NCBI RefSeq assembly: GCF_032191465.1
Contig: NZ_JAQOUE010000001.1
Location: 124,001-188,000 of the forward strand
Source: Candidatus Nitronereus thalassa
Lineage (GTDB): Bacteria > Nitrospirota > Nitrospiria > Nitrospirales > UBA8639
Reading direction: 5' to 3'
DNA length: 64,000 nucleotides
Positions 22,614-30,352 of the stretch are shown piece by piece (the stretch's first letter is position 1; each line of letters starts with the position of its first letter). The notes under the pieces were generated by a model. That model saw only the letters and a list, made by a program, of their open reading frames with translations, did no database searches and was not told the origin of the DNA. Both the position numbers and the translations under genes were made by a program.

Positions 22614-23501
22614 ATGAGTGAACGCGAGGACGTGCGGATCTTTCAAGAGCAGATTCGGCAGCAGCGCAAGCAGGTCGTTGAAGACGGCCAGCTCCGGGTG
22701 CGCCGGCTGTTGCAGCGCACGCACCGCGAGATCATCGGCACGCTCGCCGTCACGGACTGGCAGAAAGCCTTTCTGCCCCGCATGCAGCTCGCGATCGAGG
22801 ACGCGCTGGCGCGCATCGAGGGGCAGGTCTCCAGCGACCTGACCGAGTTGCAACAGGCCAACTGGCTGCTGGGCGACACCATGACCACCGGCACGGTGCA
22901 GGCCATGCGCATCGGCGTGGCCCTGCCCGACCTGCCCACGTCCTTGTTGCAGGCGCTGCAGCAACGCGCGGGCGAGACCGTCAAGGGTCTCCTGCGCATC
23001 GGCAAAGTGAAAATCGATCGAGCCGTCACCGGCGCGCTGCTCGGCGGCCAGACGCGCGAGGAGGCCATCAAGGCCATCGGCCAGGCGTTGGAATTTTCCG
23101 AGCGCGGCGTCAAGCCTCAGGGCATTTTCCCCTCGGTGGACCGGCGCGCGCGCTTCATTTTTCAGCATGAGGCCGGGCAGGCGTTTTCCACCGCGCAGGC
23201 GCTGCGGCGCGATGCCGTGGTGTCATACGCGCCGGATCTCCAAAAGGTGTGGGTGCACGACGGCCATCCGCTCGTGCCGCGCGGCGACCACGTGGCCATG
23301 CACGGCACGCGCATCAAGAATGACGAGGCCTTTGTCAATCCGTTCACCGGCCACGCGCTGCGCTTTCCGCGCGACGGCCAGGCGCCCATTGAAGAGACGG
23401 CGAATTGCACCTGCGACGTCATGCTGTATCGCCCGGCATATGGCGACGTCGAATCGTTCATCGGCCTGCCCACCGGCACGCCCATCGAGGAGGCGGCGTG
23501 A
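22614..23501 (+). CDS. Phage head morphogenesis protein (MuF/gp30-like)
   Basis: 295 residues. The helical N-terminal half is followed by a MuF-type domain. ERGVKPQGIFPSVDRRARFI, then RDAVVSYAPDLQKVWVHDGH and GDHVAMHGTRIKNDEAFVNP lead into LRFPRDGQAPIEETANCTCD, the conserved NCxC ending. MuF proteins are minor head proteins next to the portal that travel with or stabilise the DNA. ATG 22614 follows junction element 1 directly and has no strong ribosome site, so initiation may depend on a read-through or coupled message. Confidence 0.85.
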   Translation: MSEREDVRIFQEQIRQQRKQVVEDGQLRVRRLLQRTHREIIGTLAVTDWQKAFLPRMQLAIEDALARIEGQVSSDLTELQQANWLLGDTMTTGTVQAMRIGVALPDLPTSLLQALQQRAGETVKGLLRIGKVKIDRAVTGALLGGQTREEAIKAIGQALEFSERGVKPQGIFPSVDRRARFIFQHEAGQAFSTAQALRRDAVVSYAPDLQKVWVHDGHPLVPRGDHVAMHGTRIKNDEAFVNPFTGHALRFPRDGQAPIEETANCTCDVMLYRPAYGDVESFIGLPTGTPIEEAA

Positions 23502-23512
23502 AGAATACCAAC

Positions 23513-23590
23513 GTCGCTCGTATTTCGTCGCTCGTATCTCGTCAAACAAACGAGTCCCGAGCGACGAGCGACGAGTCCCGAGCGACGAGC
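23513..23590. repeat. Head-module junction element 2 (hairpin)
   Basis: The left arm, two GTCGCTCGT units and ATCTCGTC (23513-23543), and an A-rich loop AAACAAA are followed by right-arm units ACGAGCGACGAG and TCCCGAGC (23551-23590). The arms can pair as a long imperfect hairpin. A ribosome site GAAGGAGG follows before the next ATG. Confidence 0.8.
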
Positions 23591-23633
23591 CCCTGGTCCC
23601 GAGCCACATTTTTCATCATAGAAGGAGGACAGC

Positions 23634-23903
23634 ATGACTGAACAGATTCCCGAGGTCGGACGCATCGTGCGATATGTGTTGCCGGAGGGCCGGAACAAGG
23701 GCCAGCACCGGCCGGCCATCATTGTGAAGGTGTGGGATGCGCCCACAAGCATGGTCAACCTGGACGTGTTCATGGATGGCCTGAATGATGAACAGCAGCA
23801 CCCTGTGCAATGGCGGCATTCCGTCCATTTTGACATGCAACGCACCCCCGGCTCCTGGCATTGGCCGGGCATCGAGGCGCCCGAGCCCGAACTCGCGGCG
23901 TGA
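23634..23903 (+). CDS. Small structural-region protein
   Basis: 89 residues with a strong GAAGGAGG before ATG 23634. VGRIVRYVLPEGRNKGQHRP, then AIIVKVWD and VNLDVFMDGLND suggest a small beta barrel. HFDMQRTPGSWHWPGIEAPE closes the protein. Similar small proteins occur beside capsid genes in phages; no function recognised. Confidence 0.6.
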   Translation: MTEQIPEVGRIVRYVLPEGRNKGQHRPAIIVKVWDAPTSMVNLDVFMDGLNDEQQHPVQWRHSVHFDMQRTPGSWHWPGIEAPEPELAA

Positions 23904-23913
23904 AGAATACCAA

Positions 23914-24035
23914 CGTCGCTCGTGGCTGGTCGCTCGTCAAAAAAAAGAGCCACGAGTCCCGAGCGACGAGTCCCGAGTCCCGAGCGACGAGCGACGAGCG
24001 ACGAGCGACGAGTCCTGAGTTTCAAGCGACGAGCA
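23914..24035. repeat. Head-module junction element 3 (hairpin)
   Basis: GTCGCTCGTGGCTGGTCGCT and an A8 loop are followed by a long right arm with four successive GAGCGAC units. It shares its first 29 bases with element 2, beginning in the last codons of the upstream gene (GCGGCGTGAAGAATACCAAC...), and also the trailing ACATTTTTCAT, so elements 2 and 3 are recent copies of one another. Confidence 0.8.
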
Positions 24036-24065
24036 ACATTTTTCATTCAACCAATGGAGGACACC

Positions 24066-24455
24066 ATGGCCAATCACACTGATGAACACAAAGCTGCCGC
24101 ACAACAAGCCGAGGCCGACAAAAAAGCTGCCGAGGACAAAGCCGCCGAGGACAAAGCCGCCGCACAAAAAGCTGCGGTCACGCCGCCGGTCGGCCCGACG
24201 CCGGATGCCAAACCACCCATCCCGCTGTCGCGGGCGGTCAAGGGGTTTGAATATCAAGATCACAAGGAGGTCCCGGCGCGCGACGACCAGGGCCAGGTCA
24301 TCAAGCGAGGCGACCAGACGGTGATGAAACGCATGCCCATGATGCGGCCGCTCGAGGAGGGCGACCTCATGAGCTGGAACGTGGTCGGCGACGTGTTGAT
24401 CCTGTGCACGCGCGATGGCCGCAAACACCGCGTGAGCCTCAACGGCAGCCGGTGA
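24066..24455 (+). CDS. Ala/Lys-rich structural-region protein
   Basis: 129 residues with GGAGG before ATG 24066. The N-terminal 40 residues are a low-complexity helix (AAAQQAEADKKAAEDKAAED), then the Pro-rich PPVGPTPDAKPPIPLS. The C-terminal domain has VKGFEYQDHKEVPARDDQGQ and VVGDVLILCTRDGRKHRVSL, a small beta fold. It may be a decoration or head-assembly protein; not recognised. Confidence 0.55.
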   Translation: MANHTDEHKAAAQQAEADKKAAEDKAAEDKAAAQKAAVTPPVGPTPDAKPPIPLSRAVKGFEYQDHKEVPARDDQGQVIKRGDQTVMKRMPMMRPLEEGDLMSWNVVGDVLILCTRDGRKHRVSLNGSR

Positions 24456-24464
24456 AGAAATGCA

Positions 24465-24580
24465 CGTCGTTCGTCGCTCGCACCTCGTCGCTCGTCAAAT
24501 ACACACGAGTCCCGAGTCCCGAGTCCCGGGCGACGAGCGACGAGTCCCGGGCGACGAGCCCCGAGCGACGAGCCCCGAGC
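24465..24580. repeat. Head-module junction element 4 (hairpin)
   Basis: GTCGTTCGTCGCTCGCACCT and CGTCGCTCGTC, loop AAATACACA, then three CGAGTCCC units and GGGCGACGAGCGACGAGTCC. A GAAAGGAG ribosome site follows. Confidence 0.8.
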
Positions 24581-24603
24581 CACTATTTTGAAAGGAGCCA
24601 TCG

Positions 24604-27081
24604 ATGGCCACAAGACTGAAGACCAAAACCCAGCAGGCCGAGATCCCGGACACCTTGAGCCTCGATCGGCTCCGTGAGTCGTTGCGCGAGGCGATCAAGG
24701 CCACGTTGCTCGTGCCGGACGGCGAGTTTCCCAATTTTTTCATCGAGTCGATCTTTGCCAATCGCGTGATCATTCGCGACGACAACGGCCAGCTCTGGCA
24801 ATACGCATACACCGTGGCCGCCGACAGCGCCATCACGCTCGGCGACCGCACCGCCGTCGAGGTCGATTTCAAACCCGTGCAGCAGGCCTGGACCGGCCAG
24901 GGCGATGTGCGCATCACGCAGGCGCTCAATGCCGAGGGCACCGAATGGGAGGTGCACGTCCTGCGGGCGGGGCTCGGGGCGAATCGCCAGTTTTTCCCGG
25001 AGGCGACGCTGCGCCAATGCGCCGGCGTGTTCGAAGGCGCGCGCGTGTTTTGTCTGGACGACGGCCAGCATTCCAAAACCGGCGACAAGTCCGCCAAACA
25101 AATCGTCGGCTGGATTCACCAGTCGGCGTTCACGGAGGGCGTGGGCATCACCGGCCGGCTGCAGATTCTGCAGACCGCCGACTGGCTCCGCCAAAACCTG
25201 CTCGATTCGCATGCCAAAGGCAAGCCCGATTTGTACGGCCTCTCGGTGGATGCGCCCGGACACGCCACCACCCGGCAGATTCAACAAAGCGGCCAGCCCA
25301 TGGCCGTGCAATATTTCACCAAAATCACCGCGCCCGCGACCGTGGATGTTGTCTGGAATCCCGGCACGCCTGGCGGGTTTCAACGCGCCTTGAACGCCCA
25401 GGGCGCGCAACCAGAGGAGGAGCTGCTCATGCTCGACAAGTTGCTGAAAATTTTACAAGCCAAACGGCCGGAGGTGTATGCCACCCTCGACCAGAACAAC
25501 ATCACCGAGGACCGGGTCCTGCAGCTCATCGAGCATGGCATGGACCCCGCACAGGCCCAACAGGCGACCGATGCCCCCGCGCCGACAGGCCCTGGTCATG
25601 CGCCGGGCAAGACGGCCCCGGAGTCTTCCGCGAGCCCATTGTCTGACGAGGACCGCGCCCTGATTCGGCAGGCCACCATCACCGGCTGGAACGGCCAGGT
25701 GCGCGAGGCGCTCGCCGAATCGAAATTGCCCGAGGTCATGCAGGCGCAGGTGCGCAAACGGTTCATGGATCATCCGGGCGATCTCGCCCAGGTGCAACAG
25801 GCCATCACCGAGCACAAGGAGACGCTCGATGCTTTGAGTCCCGCCGGCAAAGTCACAGGCATGGGCCACGTGCACCAGGTCACGGTGGAAAGCGAGATCG
25901 AACAAATCCAACAGGCCATGGACAAAATGATGGGCATCCGGGATGTGCCCGGCGATGTCCCCGCGTTCCGTGGGTTGAAACATGCATATCGCGTGATCAC
26001 CGGCGACCAGGAGATGCAGGGCGACCGCTCCGCGTATGACGCCACCAAACTGTCGCGCATGTTGCAGGCCGCGACGTTGTACACCCGCGAGGGCGTCGAT
26101 CAGGAAAAACCCGGATATGTCCGCGCGCAGCAGGCGCAGCTCGCCAGCTCCTGGCCGTTGATCCTGGGCAACACGCTCTATCGCCGGTTGATTCAGGAAT
26201 ATGCCGCGGTGGAATACGGCGAGAATTTCTTGATCTCCAATCGCCGGCGCGCCACGGATTTCCGCACCATTGAAGCCAACAACCTCGGCTATTTTGCCGA
26301 CCTGCCCACCGTCGACACCGAACAGGCCGACTATACGGAGGCCGCCGAACTCGGTGAAGAGGGCGTGGGCTATACCGTGGGCACCCGCGGAGTGCTCGTC
26401 ACGGTGACGCGCAAGACCATGTTGAACGACGACCTCGGTGCGGTCACGCAAATTCCCACACGGCTCGGCCGTGCGGCCCGGCGCACGCTGGCCCGGTTTC
26501 TCTGGAATTTCTGGATCGCCAACAGCACGTATGACGGCGACGCCACCGCCTGGTTCCATGCCAATCACAGCAATCTCGGCTCCACGGCCTTGACGGCCAA
26601 TGCCGCCGGGGTGGCGGCCGTGGTGGCCGCGTTGGATCGGCTGGCGGCACAAACCGAGCCCGGCTCGGCTGAACGGCTGGCCGGTGCCTGGTGGTTGATG
26701 CAACCCGTGCTGGTGGTGCCCGGCGCCCTGGCCGGCATTGCCAAACAGTTGAATCAATCGGGCGGCATTCCGGGCGCGGCCAACAACGGCGACAATTCGG
26801 TCGCCGGGCTGTTCGGCGATGCCATGAAGCCCGAGCGCATCTTTGTCAATCCGTTGCTCACGGATGCCACCGACTGGGGCTTGCTCCGCAACCCCAGCGA
26901 GATCGGCATCCTCGAGGTGGCGTTCTTGAACGGCCAGGAGCAGCCCGAATTGTTCCTCGCCGACAGTCCGACCGTCGGGCAAATGTTCCTGGCGGACAAG
27001 CTGCAATACAAGATCCGCCACGAATATGGCGCCGAGATTGTCGATTTCCGCGGTGCCGACAAATCGGTGGTCGCAGGATAA
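24604..27081 (+). CDS. Prohead protease / major capsid protein fusion
   Basis: 825 residues. Residues about 95-275 look like a prohead-protease domain (FFPEATLRQCAGVFEGARVF, IVGWIHQSAFTEGVGITGRL). Residues 276-450 are helical and scaffold-like (MLDKLLKILQAKRPEVYATL, ATDAPAPTGPGHAPG). The rest fits a major capsid protein (FRTIEANNLGYFADLPTVDT, VGTRGVLVTVTRKTMLNDDL, WFHANHSNLG, KYKIRHEYGAEIVDF-like end). An in-frame ATG at 25429 has GAGGAGGAG 8 bases upstream and could give a separate scaffold-capsid product. Fusions of protease and capsid are known in some phages. Confidence 0.75.
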   Translation: MATRLKTKTQQAEIPDTLSLDRLRESLREAIKATLLVPDGEFPNFFIESIFANRVIIRDDNGQLWQYAYTVAADSAITLGDRTAVEVDFKPVQQAWTGQGDVRITQALNAEGTEWEVHVLRAGLGANRQFFPEATLRQCAGVFEGARVFCLDDGQHSKTGDKSAKQIVGWIHQSAFTEGVGITGRLQILQTADWLRQNLLDSHAKGKPDLYGLSVDAPGHATTRQIQQSGQPMAVQYFTKITAPATVDVVWNPGTPGGFQRALNAQGAQPEEELLMLDKLLKILQAKRPEVYATLDQNNITEDRVLQLIEHGMDPAQAQQATDAPAPTGPGHAPGKTAPESSASPLSDEDRALIRQATITGWNGQVREALAESKLPEVMQAQVRKRFMDHPGDLAQVQQAITEHKETLDALSPAGKVTGMGHVHQVTVESEIEQIQQAMDKMMGIRDVPGDVPAFRGLKHAYRVITGDQEMQGDRSAYDATKLSRMLQAATLYTREGVDQEKPGYVRAQQAQLASSWPLILGNTLYRRLIQEYAAVEYGENFLISNRRRATDFRTIEANNLGYFADLPTVDTEQADYTEAAELGEEGVGYTVGTRGVLVTVTRKTMLNDDLGAVTQIPTRLGRAARRTLARFLWNFWIANSTYDGDATAWFHANHSNLGSTALTANAAGVAAVVAALDRLAAQTEPGSAERLAGAWWLMQPVLVVPGALAGIAKQLNQSGGIPGAANNGDNSVAGLFGDAMKPERIFVNPLLTDATDWGLLRNPSEIGILEVAFLNGQEQPELFLADSPTVGQMFLADKLQYKIRHEYGAEIVDFRGADKSVVAG

Positions 27082-27087
27082 AAAAAC

Positions 27088-27166
27088 GTCGCTCGTATTT
27101 CGTCGCTCGTCGCTCGCAAGAGTGCCGGGCGACGGGGGACGAGCCACGAGCAACCAGCAACGAGCC
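27088..27166. repeat. Head-module junction element 5
   Basis: GTCGCTCGTATTTCGTCGCT and CGTCGCTCGC, loop AAGAGTG, then CCGGGCGACGGGGGACGAGC and ACGAGCAACCAGCAACGAGC. The right arm is more diverged than in the other copies. ACTATTTT follows it, as after element 4. Confidence 0.75.
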
Positions 27167-27195
27167 ACTATTTTCACACGGACAAGGAGGTCCCC

Positions 27196-27789
27196 ATGAA
27201 TATCAGATCACGATCAACAACCACGCGAGTGCTCATGGTCATGACGGCGATGGCCGTGCTGGCGGTGATGCCGATGGCGCCGACGGTCGTGCCCGACCGC
27301 GCCGACGTCGCATCGCACGACATGGATCTCGCGCCATCACCATCGGTCGCCTCCATGGCGCCGGCCTTCGACGGCGCACTGCTCCGGGCGCTCGGATTCG
27401 AGAATGCCGCATATGCGGCCACGGACAATCCCAGTACGGGCAGCGCCGGATACATTCTGCAAACGTTTCAATACCAGGGGCAGCTCTCCTCGAGCGTGGC
27501 CAACAAGTCCACCTGGAAAGCGCCCTGGCCCATGCGGCTGATCGACATCAAATGCTCGATCCGCGATCTCGACCTGACGACCACGGATGAAACGTACACG
27601 TTCACGTTGCAAGAGGGCGCGGGCACCGTGGCCACCTGCGCGCCGACGGCGGATGCCACGGAGGTCTCGGGGACCATCACCGCGGCCGACGTGGCCGACG
27701 AGGCCGTGTTGACCATCGATTATGCGGGCGGCGGCACCACGCCACTGGCCGACGACGTGACCATCATTCTCGTGTGGAAACGACAATAA
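27196..27789 (+). CDS. Structural-region protein with an N-terminal hydrophobic segment
   Basis: 197 residues with AAGGAGG before ATG 27196. The N-terminus has VLMVMTAMAVLAVMPMAPTV, which looks like a signal or membrane segment, unusual for a virion protein. After a variable stretch a beta domain follows (ILQTFQYQGQLSSSVANKST, WKAPWPMRLIDIKCSIRDLD, DDVTIILVWKRQ). It lies right after the capsid gene, where head decoration proteins often are. Function unknown. Confidence 0.55.
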   Translation: MNIRSRSTTTRVLMVMTAMAVLAVMPMAPTVVPDRADVASHDMDLAPSPSVASMAPAFDGALLRALGFENAAYAATDNPSTGSAGYILQTFQYQGQLSSSVANKSTWKAPWPMRLIDIKCSIRDLDLTTTDETYTFTLQEGAGTVATCAPTADATEVSGTITAADVADEAVLTIDYAGGGTTPLADDVTIILVWKRQ

Positions 27790-27797
27790 AAACCCAG

Positions 27798-27878
27798 TTG
27801 CTCGTGGCTCGTCGCTGGTCGCTCGTCAAAAAACCGAGCCCCAGCCCACGAGCCACGAGCGACGAGATGCGAGCGACG
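27798..27878. repeat. Head-module junction element 6 (hairpin)
   Basis: GTTGCTCGTGGCTCGTCGCT and GGTCGCTCGTC, loop with A6, then CCGAGCCCCAGCCCACGAGC and CACGAGCGACGAG. It ends within 10 bases of the next ATG. Confidence 0.75.
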
Positions 27879-27886
27879 GAAATTCT

Positions 27887-28573
27887 ATGAGCACGATTCA
27901 AACCTTTGAACTCTTGATGAACGATCGGCTGCGCGACGCCAAGGGCCTCATCGAGCAGGACGACAAGCACAAGGCCATTCAACAGGCGTTGAAAGCCTAC
28001 AACAAAGAGCGCCCGCGCGAGCTGGTGCAGGACTATTCGGGCGACGGCGCCACGTTCGATCTGACGCTGCCCGCGAGCTGGGCGGCGGAGTTTTCGCTGG
28101 TGCGGTCGATTGAATATCCCGTGGGCCAGCGCGAGCCGGTGCTGTTGGAGCGGACGGATTGGGCGGTGTATCGCACGCCGAGCGGGCAGGTCTTGCGCCT
28201 GCAGGTCACGCCGCAGACCGGCGAGACCGCGCGCGTGACGTATACGGCCCCGCATGCCGTGGATTTTTCCTCGTCCACCGTGTTCGCGCAGGACGAGGAG
28301 GCGGTGGCGGATCTGGCGGCCTCGATCGGACTGCGAGATCTCGCGACGATTTTTGCGAGCAAGCAGGATGCGACGATCGCCGCCGACAGCGTCGACCATC
28401 AATCCAAGGCGCGCGAATTTTTGAAGCTGGCCGACGTGCTAGAGACACGCTATCGCGAGCATGTAGGCATCGGCATGACCACGCCGGTGCAGGCGGCCAG
28501 CACGTTTGTGGACGTCGACCAGCAAGGTCCCGGCCAGGGCGACAAACTCACGCACCCGAATCGCTATCGATGA
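27887..28573 (+). CDS. Head-tail adaptor type protein
   Basis: 228 residues. An N-terminal helical part (FELLMNDRLRDAKGLIEQDD, KHKAIQQALKAYNKERPREL) is followed by a beta part (SWAAEFSLVRSIEYPVGQRE) and a helical C-terminus (SVDHQSKAREFLKLADVLET). The layout and position, two genes after the capsid, suit a head-completion or adaptor protein. The start at 27887 immediately follows element 6, with no clear ribosome site. Confidence 0.6.
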   Translation: MSTIQTFELLMNDRLRDAKGLIEQDDKHKAIQQALKAYNKERPRELVQDYSGDGATFDLTLPASWAAEFSLVRSIEYPVGQREPVLLERTDWAVYRTPSGQVLRLQVTPQTGETARVTYTAPHAVDFSSSTVFAQDEEAVADLAASIGLRDLATIFASKQDATIAADSVDHQSKAREFLKLADVLETRYREHVGIGMTTPVQAASTFVDVDQQGPGQGDKLTHPNRYR

Positions 28574-28580
28574 GGGGGCG

Positions 28581-28687
28581 TTGCTCGTCGCTCGTATCTC
28601 GTCGCTCGTAAAAAAAAAGAGCCAGCGACGAGTCCCGAGCGACGAGCAACGAGTCCCGAGCAACGAGCAACGAGCAACGAGCAACGA
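28581..28687. repeat. Head-module junction element 7 (hairpin)
   Basis: GTTGCTCGTCGCTCGTATCT and CGTCGCTCGT, an A9 loop, then GCGACGAGTCCCGAGCGACG and five AGCAACG units. It abuts the next start, leaving only AATTTT before the ATG. Confidence 0.8.
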
Positions 28688-28692
28688 ATTTT

Positions 28693-29187
28693 ATGCCACA
28701 AGCCATCACCATCACGGTCTCCACATTGAGGATCAAGCCCGAGGCGTTGACGCGCGGAATCAAGGCGGCACTGGCCGAGAGCGGCCCGGCGGTGGAGAGC
28801 CGAGTCCGGCAACACACGCCGGAGGGAGTGGGCGGCTCGCAGAGCGGCATCCGGGGCAGCCTGTTTTCGGAGTTGCGCGAGACGGGTCCCATCTTTGCCG
28901 AGGTGATCGGGTCGAGTCTCCCCTATGCCGCGCCCGTGGAGTTTGGCACCAAAGCGCCGCGGCGCATGCCGCCGGTGTCGGCGCTGCTGCCGTGGGTGGA
29001 ACGGTTTGTGGCCACCGACGACCCCGAGGGCGTGGCCTTTCTCATTGCGCGATCCATCGGGCGGCGCGGCACGAAAGGCGCGTTCATGTTTCAGCAGGGG
29101 CTCGAGGACAGCGTGCCATTGATTGAAAAAATTTTCGACGTGCACGTGGGCGAGGCGACCGTGCGCCTGATTGAGGAGGGTCGATGA
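28693..29187 (+). CDS. HK97 gp10-like head-tail joining protein
   Basis: 164 residues. SSLPYAAPVEFGTKAPRRMP, then PVSALLPWVERFV and AFLIARSIGRRGTKGAFMFQ are the typical blocks of the gp10/Mu gpG-like neck proteins (PYA..vEfGt.p..MPP, W...). It overlaps the next gene by ATGA. It should act at the connector or upper tail. Confidence 0.75.
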   Translation: MPQAITITVSTLRIKPEALTRGIKAALAESGPAVESRVRQHTPEGVGGSQSGIRGSLFSELRETGPIFAEVIGSSLPYAAPVEFGTKAPRRMPPVSALLPWVERFVATDDPEGVAFLIARSIGRRGTKGAFMFQQGLEDSVPLIEKIFDVHVGEATVRLIEEGR

Positions 29188-29666
29188 GTCTGCCGCAGAT
29201 TCGCAGCGCGATTCAATCGATCTTGCAAGCCGTGGACCCGGACAGCCAGATCCATGATTTCGAACGCTGGGAGGATGACGCCGACAACATCGCGGCGCTG
29301 TTTCAACGCAACAGCGGCGACCCGTTTCGCGGCTGGGTGTTCAAGCCGGTCTCGCGCGAGGAGTTCATGCTGTCTCACACCTCCACGCGCATTGCGTATG
29401 TGTTCGAGCTGCGCTTTCTGCGTTCGGTGGAGGATGCCCAGGGCTCGGAGAAACTCGTGTGGGATGTGCATTTGGAGCCCGCGATCGCGGCGTTCAAACA
29501 AAGCGTGGATCTGGATGGCGCGGCCTGGTCCACCGGCCCGGTGGGCGGCGGCAGCGAATATGCGCTCCAGGTTGACAGCGTGCTCTATACGAAAGCCGGC
29601 GGGGTGCTCTGCCATTTCGCCAAATGTCATTTGACTGTTCACGTGCAAGCCAGCCTCCCGGCCTGA
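29184..29666 (+). CDS. Tail terminator-like protein
   Basis: 160 residues. An alpha/beta protein with IRSAIQSILQAVDPDSQIHD at the start, RIAYVFELRFLRSVEDAQGS in the middle and LQVDSVLYTKAGGVLCHFAK near the end. Size, order after the gp10-like gene and the strand pattern fit tail-terminator (gpU-like) proteins that cap the tail tube. Assigned mainly on gene order. Confidence 0.6.
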   Translation: MSLPQIRSAIQSILQAVDPDSQIHDFERWEDDADNIAALFQRNSGDPFRGWVFKPVSREEFMLSHTSTRIAYVFELRFLRSVEDAQGSEKLVWDVHLEPAIAAFKQSVDLDGAAWSTGPVGGGSEYALQVDSVLYTKAGGVLCHFAKCHLTVHVQASLPA

Positions 29667-29692
29667 CGCCGGGAGCATGAAGGAGGAGTCCC

Positions 29693-30052
29693 ATGCCCAG
29701 AACCGCCATTCCCGTGCAGGAGATTGAAGGCAATGCGAATGAAGAGATCGTCTATACCGCCGGTGATGCCGCCAACGACATGCTGTTTCAAAACAACGGA
29801 CGCACGCTGCTCATCTGCAAAAACGGCAGCGTCGGCGCGATTCAACTCACGATCGTCTCGGTGCCGGATCCGGTCCTGGGCCGAACCGAGGACATCGTCC
29901 AGTCCATTCCGGCGGGGGATGATTTCATTGTGGGCTTTTTGAAGCCCTCCGGCTGGAATCAAAAGAGTGGCGCTGATGCCGGCAAAGTGTATGTGAATCT
30001 GGATGACGACACCTCGGTGTCGGTGGCGGCCCTGTCGATCAAAGGGGCGTGA
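29693..30052 (+). CDS. Structural-region beta protein
   Basis: 119 residues with AAGGAGG before ATG 29693. ANDMLFQNNGRTLLICKNGS, then VPDPVLGRTEDIVQSIPAGD and GKVYVNLDDDTSVSVAALSI resemble a small all-beta virion protein family seen between head and tail genes. It could be a decoration protein or tail component. It overlaps the next small gene (TGATG). Confidence 0.6.
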   Translation: MPRTAIPVQEIEGNANEEIVYTAGDAANDMLFQNNGRTLLICKNGSVGAIQLTIVSVPDPVLGRTEDIVQSIPAGDDFIVGFLKPSGWNQKSGADAGKVYVNLDDDTSVSVAALSIKGA

Positions 30053-30210
30053 TGCGCGAGTCCACCTACAATTTTTGGATCAATTTCTTGCGCCTGGTGC
30101 GCGGCCTGACGCAGGTCGGCGAGCGGCTGGTGAAAGATCGCAAGACCGAGGATGACACACCGGCGCCGCCTGCCGAATCGCGCGGCGCGGAAACCATCAA
30201 ACGATCATGA
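30052..30210 (+). CDS. 52-residue protein upstream of the tail tube
   Basis: The frame MRESTYNFWINFLRLVRGLT, then QVGERLVKDRKTEDD and a Pro/Glu tail is short, basic then acidic, and joined by overlaps to both sides (TGATG at its start, ATGA at its end). Not recognised. Confidence 0.5.
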   Translation: MRESTYNFWINFLRLVRGLTQVGERLVKDRKTEDDTPAPPAESRGAETIKRS

Positions 30211-30352
30211 CCACCATTTTCTTTTTTCCATGTGTCGAGCAGGTGATCAATTCCGTGGGCATGCCCGGGGCCGTTGACGTGCAACGTGCGGCCACTCCGA
30301 TGCCCGTCCTGGGTTGGCAAGACGCTCCTCGATGGTTCGAGGGAGACGTTCT
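30207..30352 (+). other. Possible DUF2635-like frame without a proper stop
   Basis: ATG 30207 overlaps the previous stop and reads MTTIFFFPCVEQVINSVGMP, then GAVDVQRAATPMPVLGWQDA, PRWFEGDVLWQ. The W.....EGDV ending recalls small DUF2635-type proteins (Mu gp38 area). The frame does not stop before the tail tube gene and would continue inside it to 30860 in another register. Either the stop was lost by a frameshift or the reading is chance. Confidence 0.3.

Noticed and set aside
23502-24600. Small frames with SDERRATSDE-type or SSLVARRS-type translations
   Set aside because: They are translations of the hairpin repeat elements and overlap real genes; low-complexity and without starts.
22498-28692. 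CRISPR array
   Set aside because: The repeats are irregular, self-complementary and separated by whole genes, with no unique spacers of constant length.
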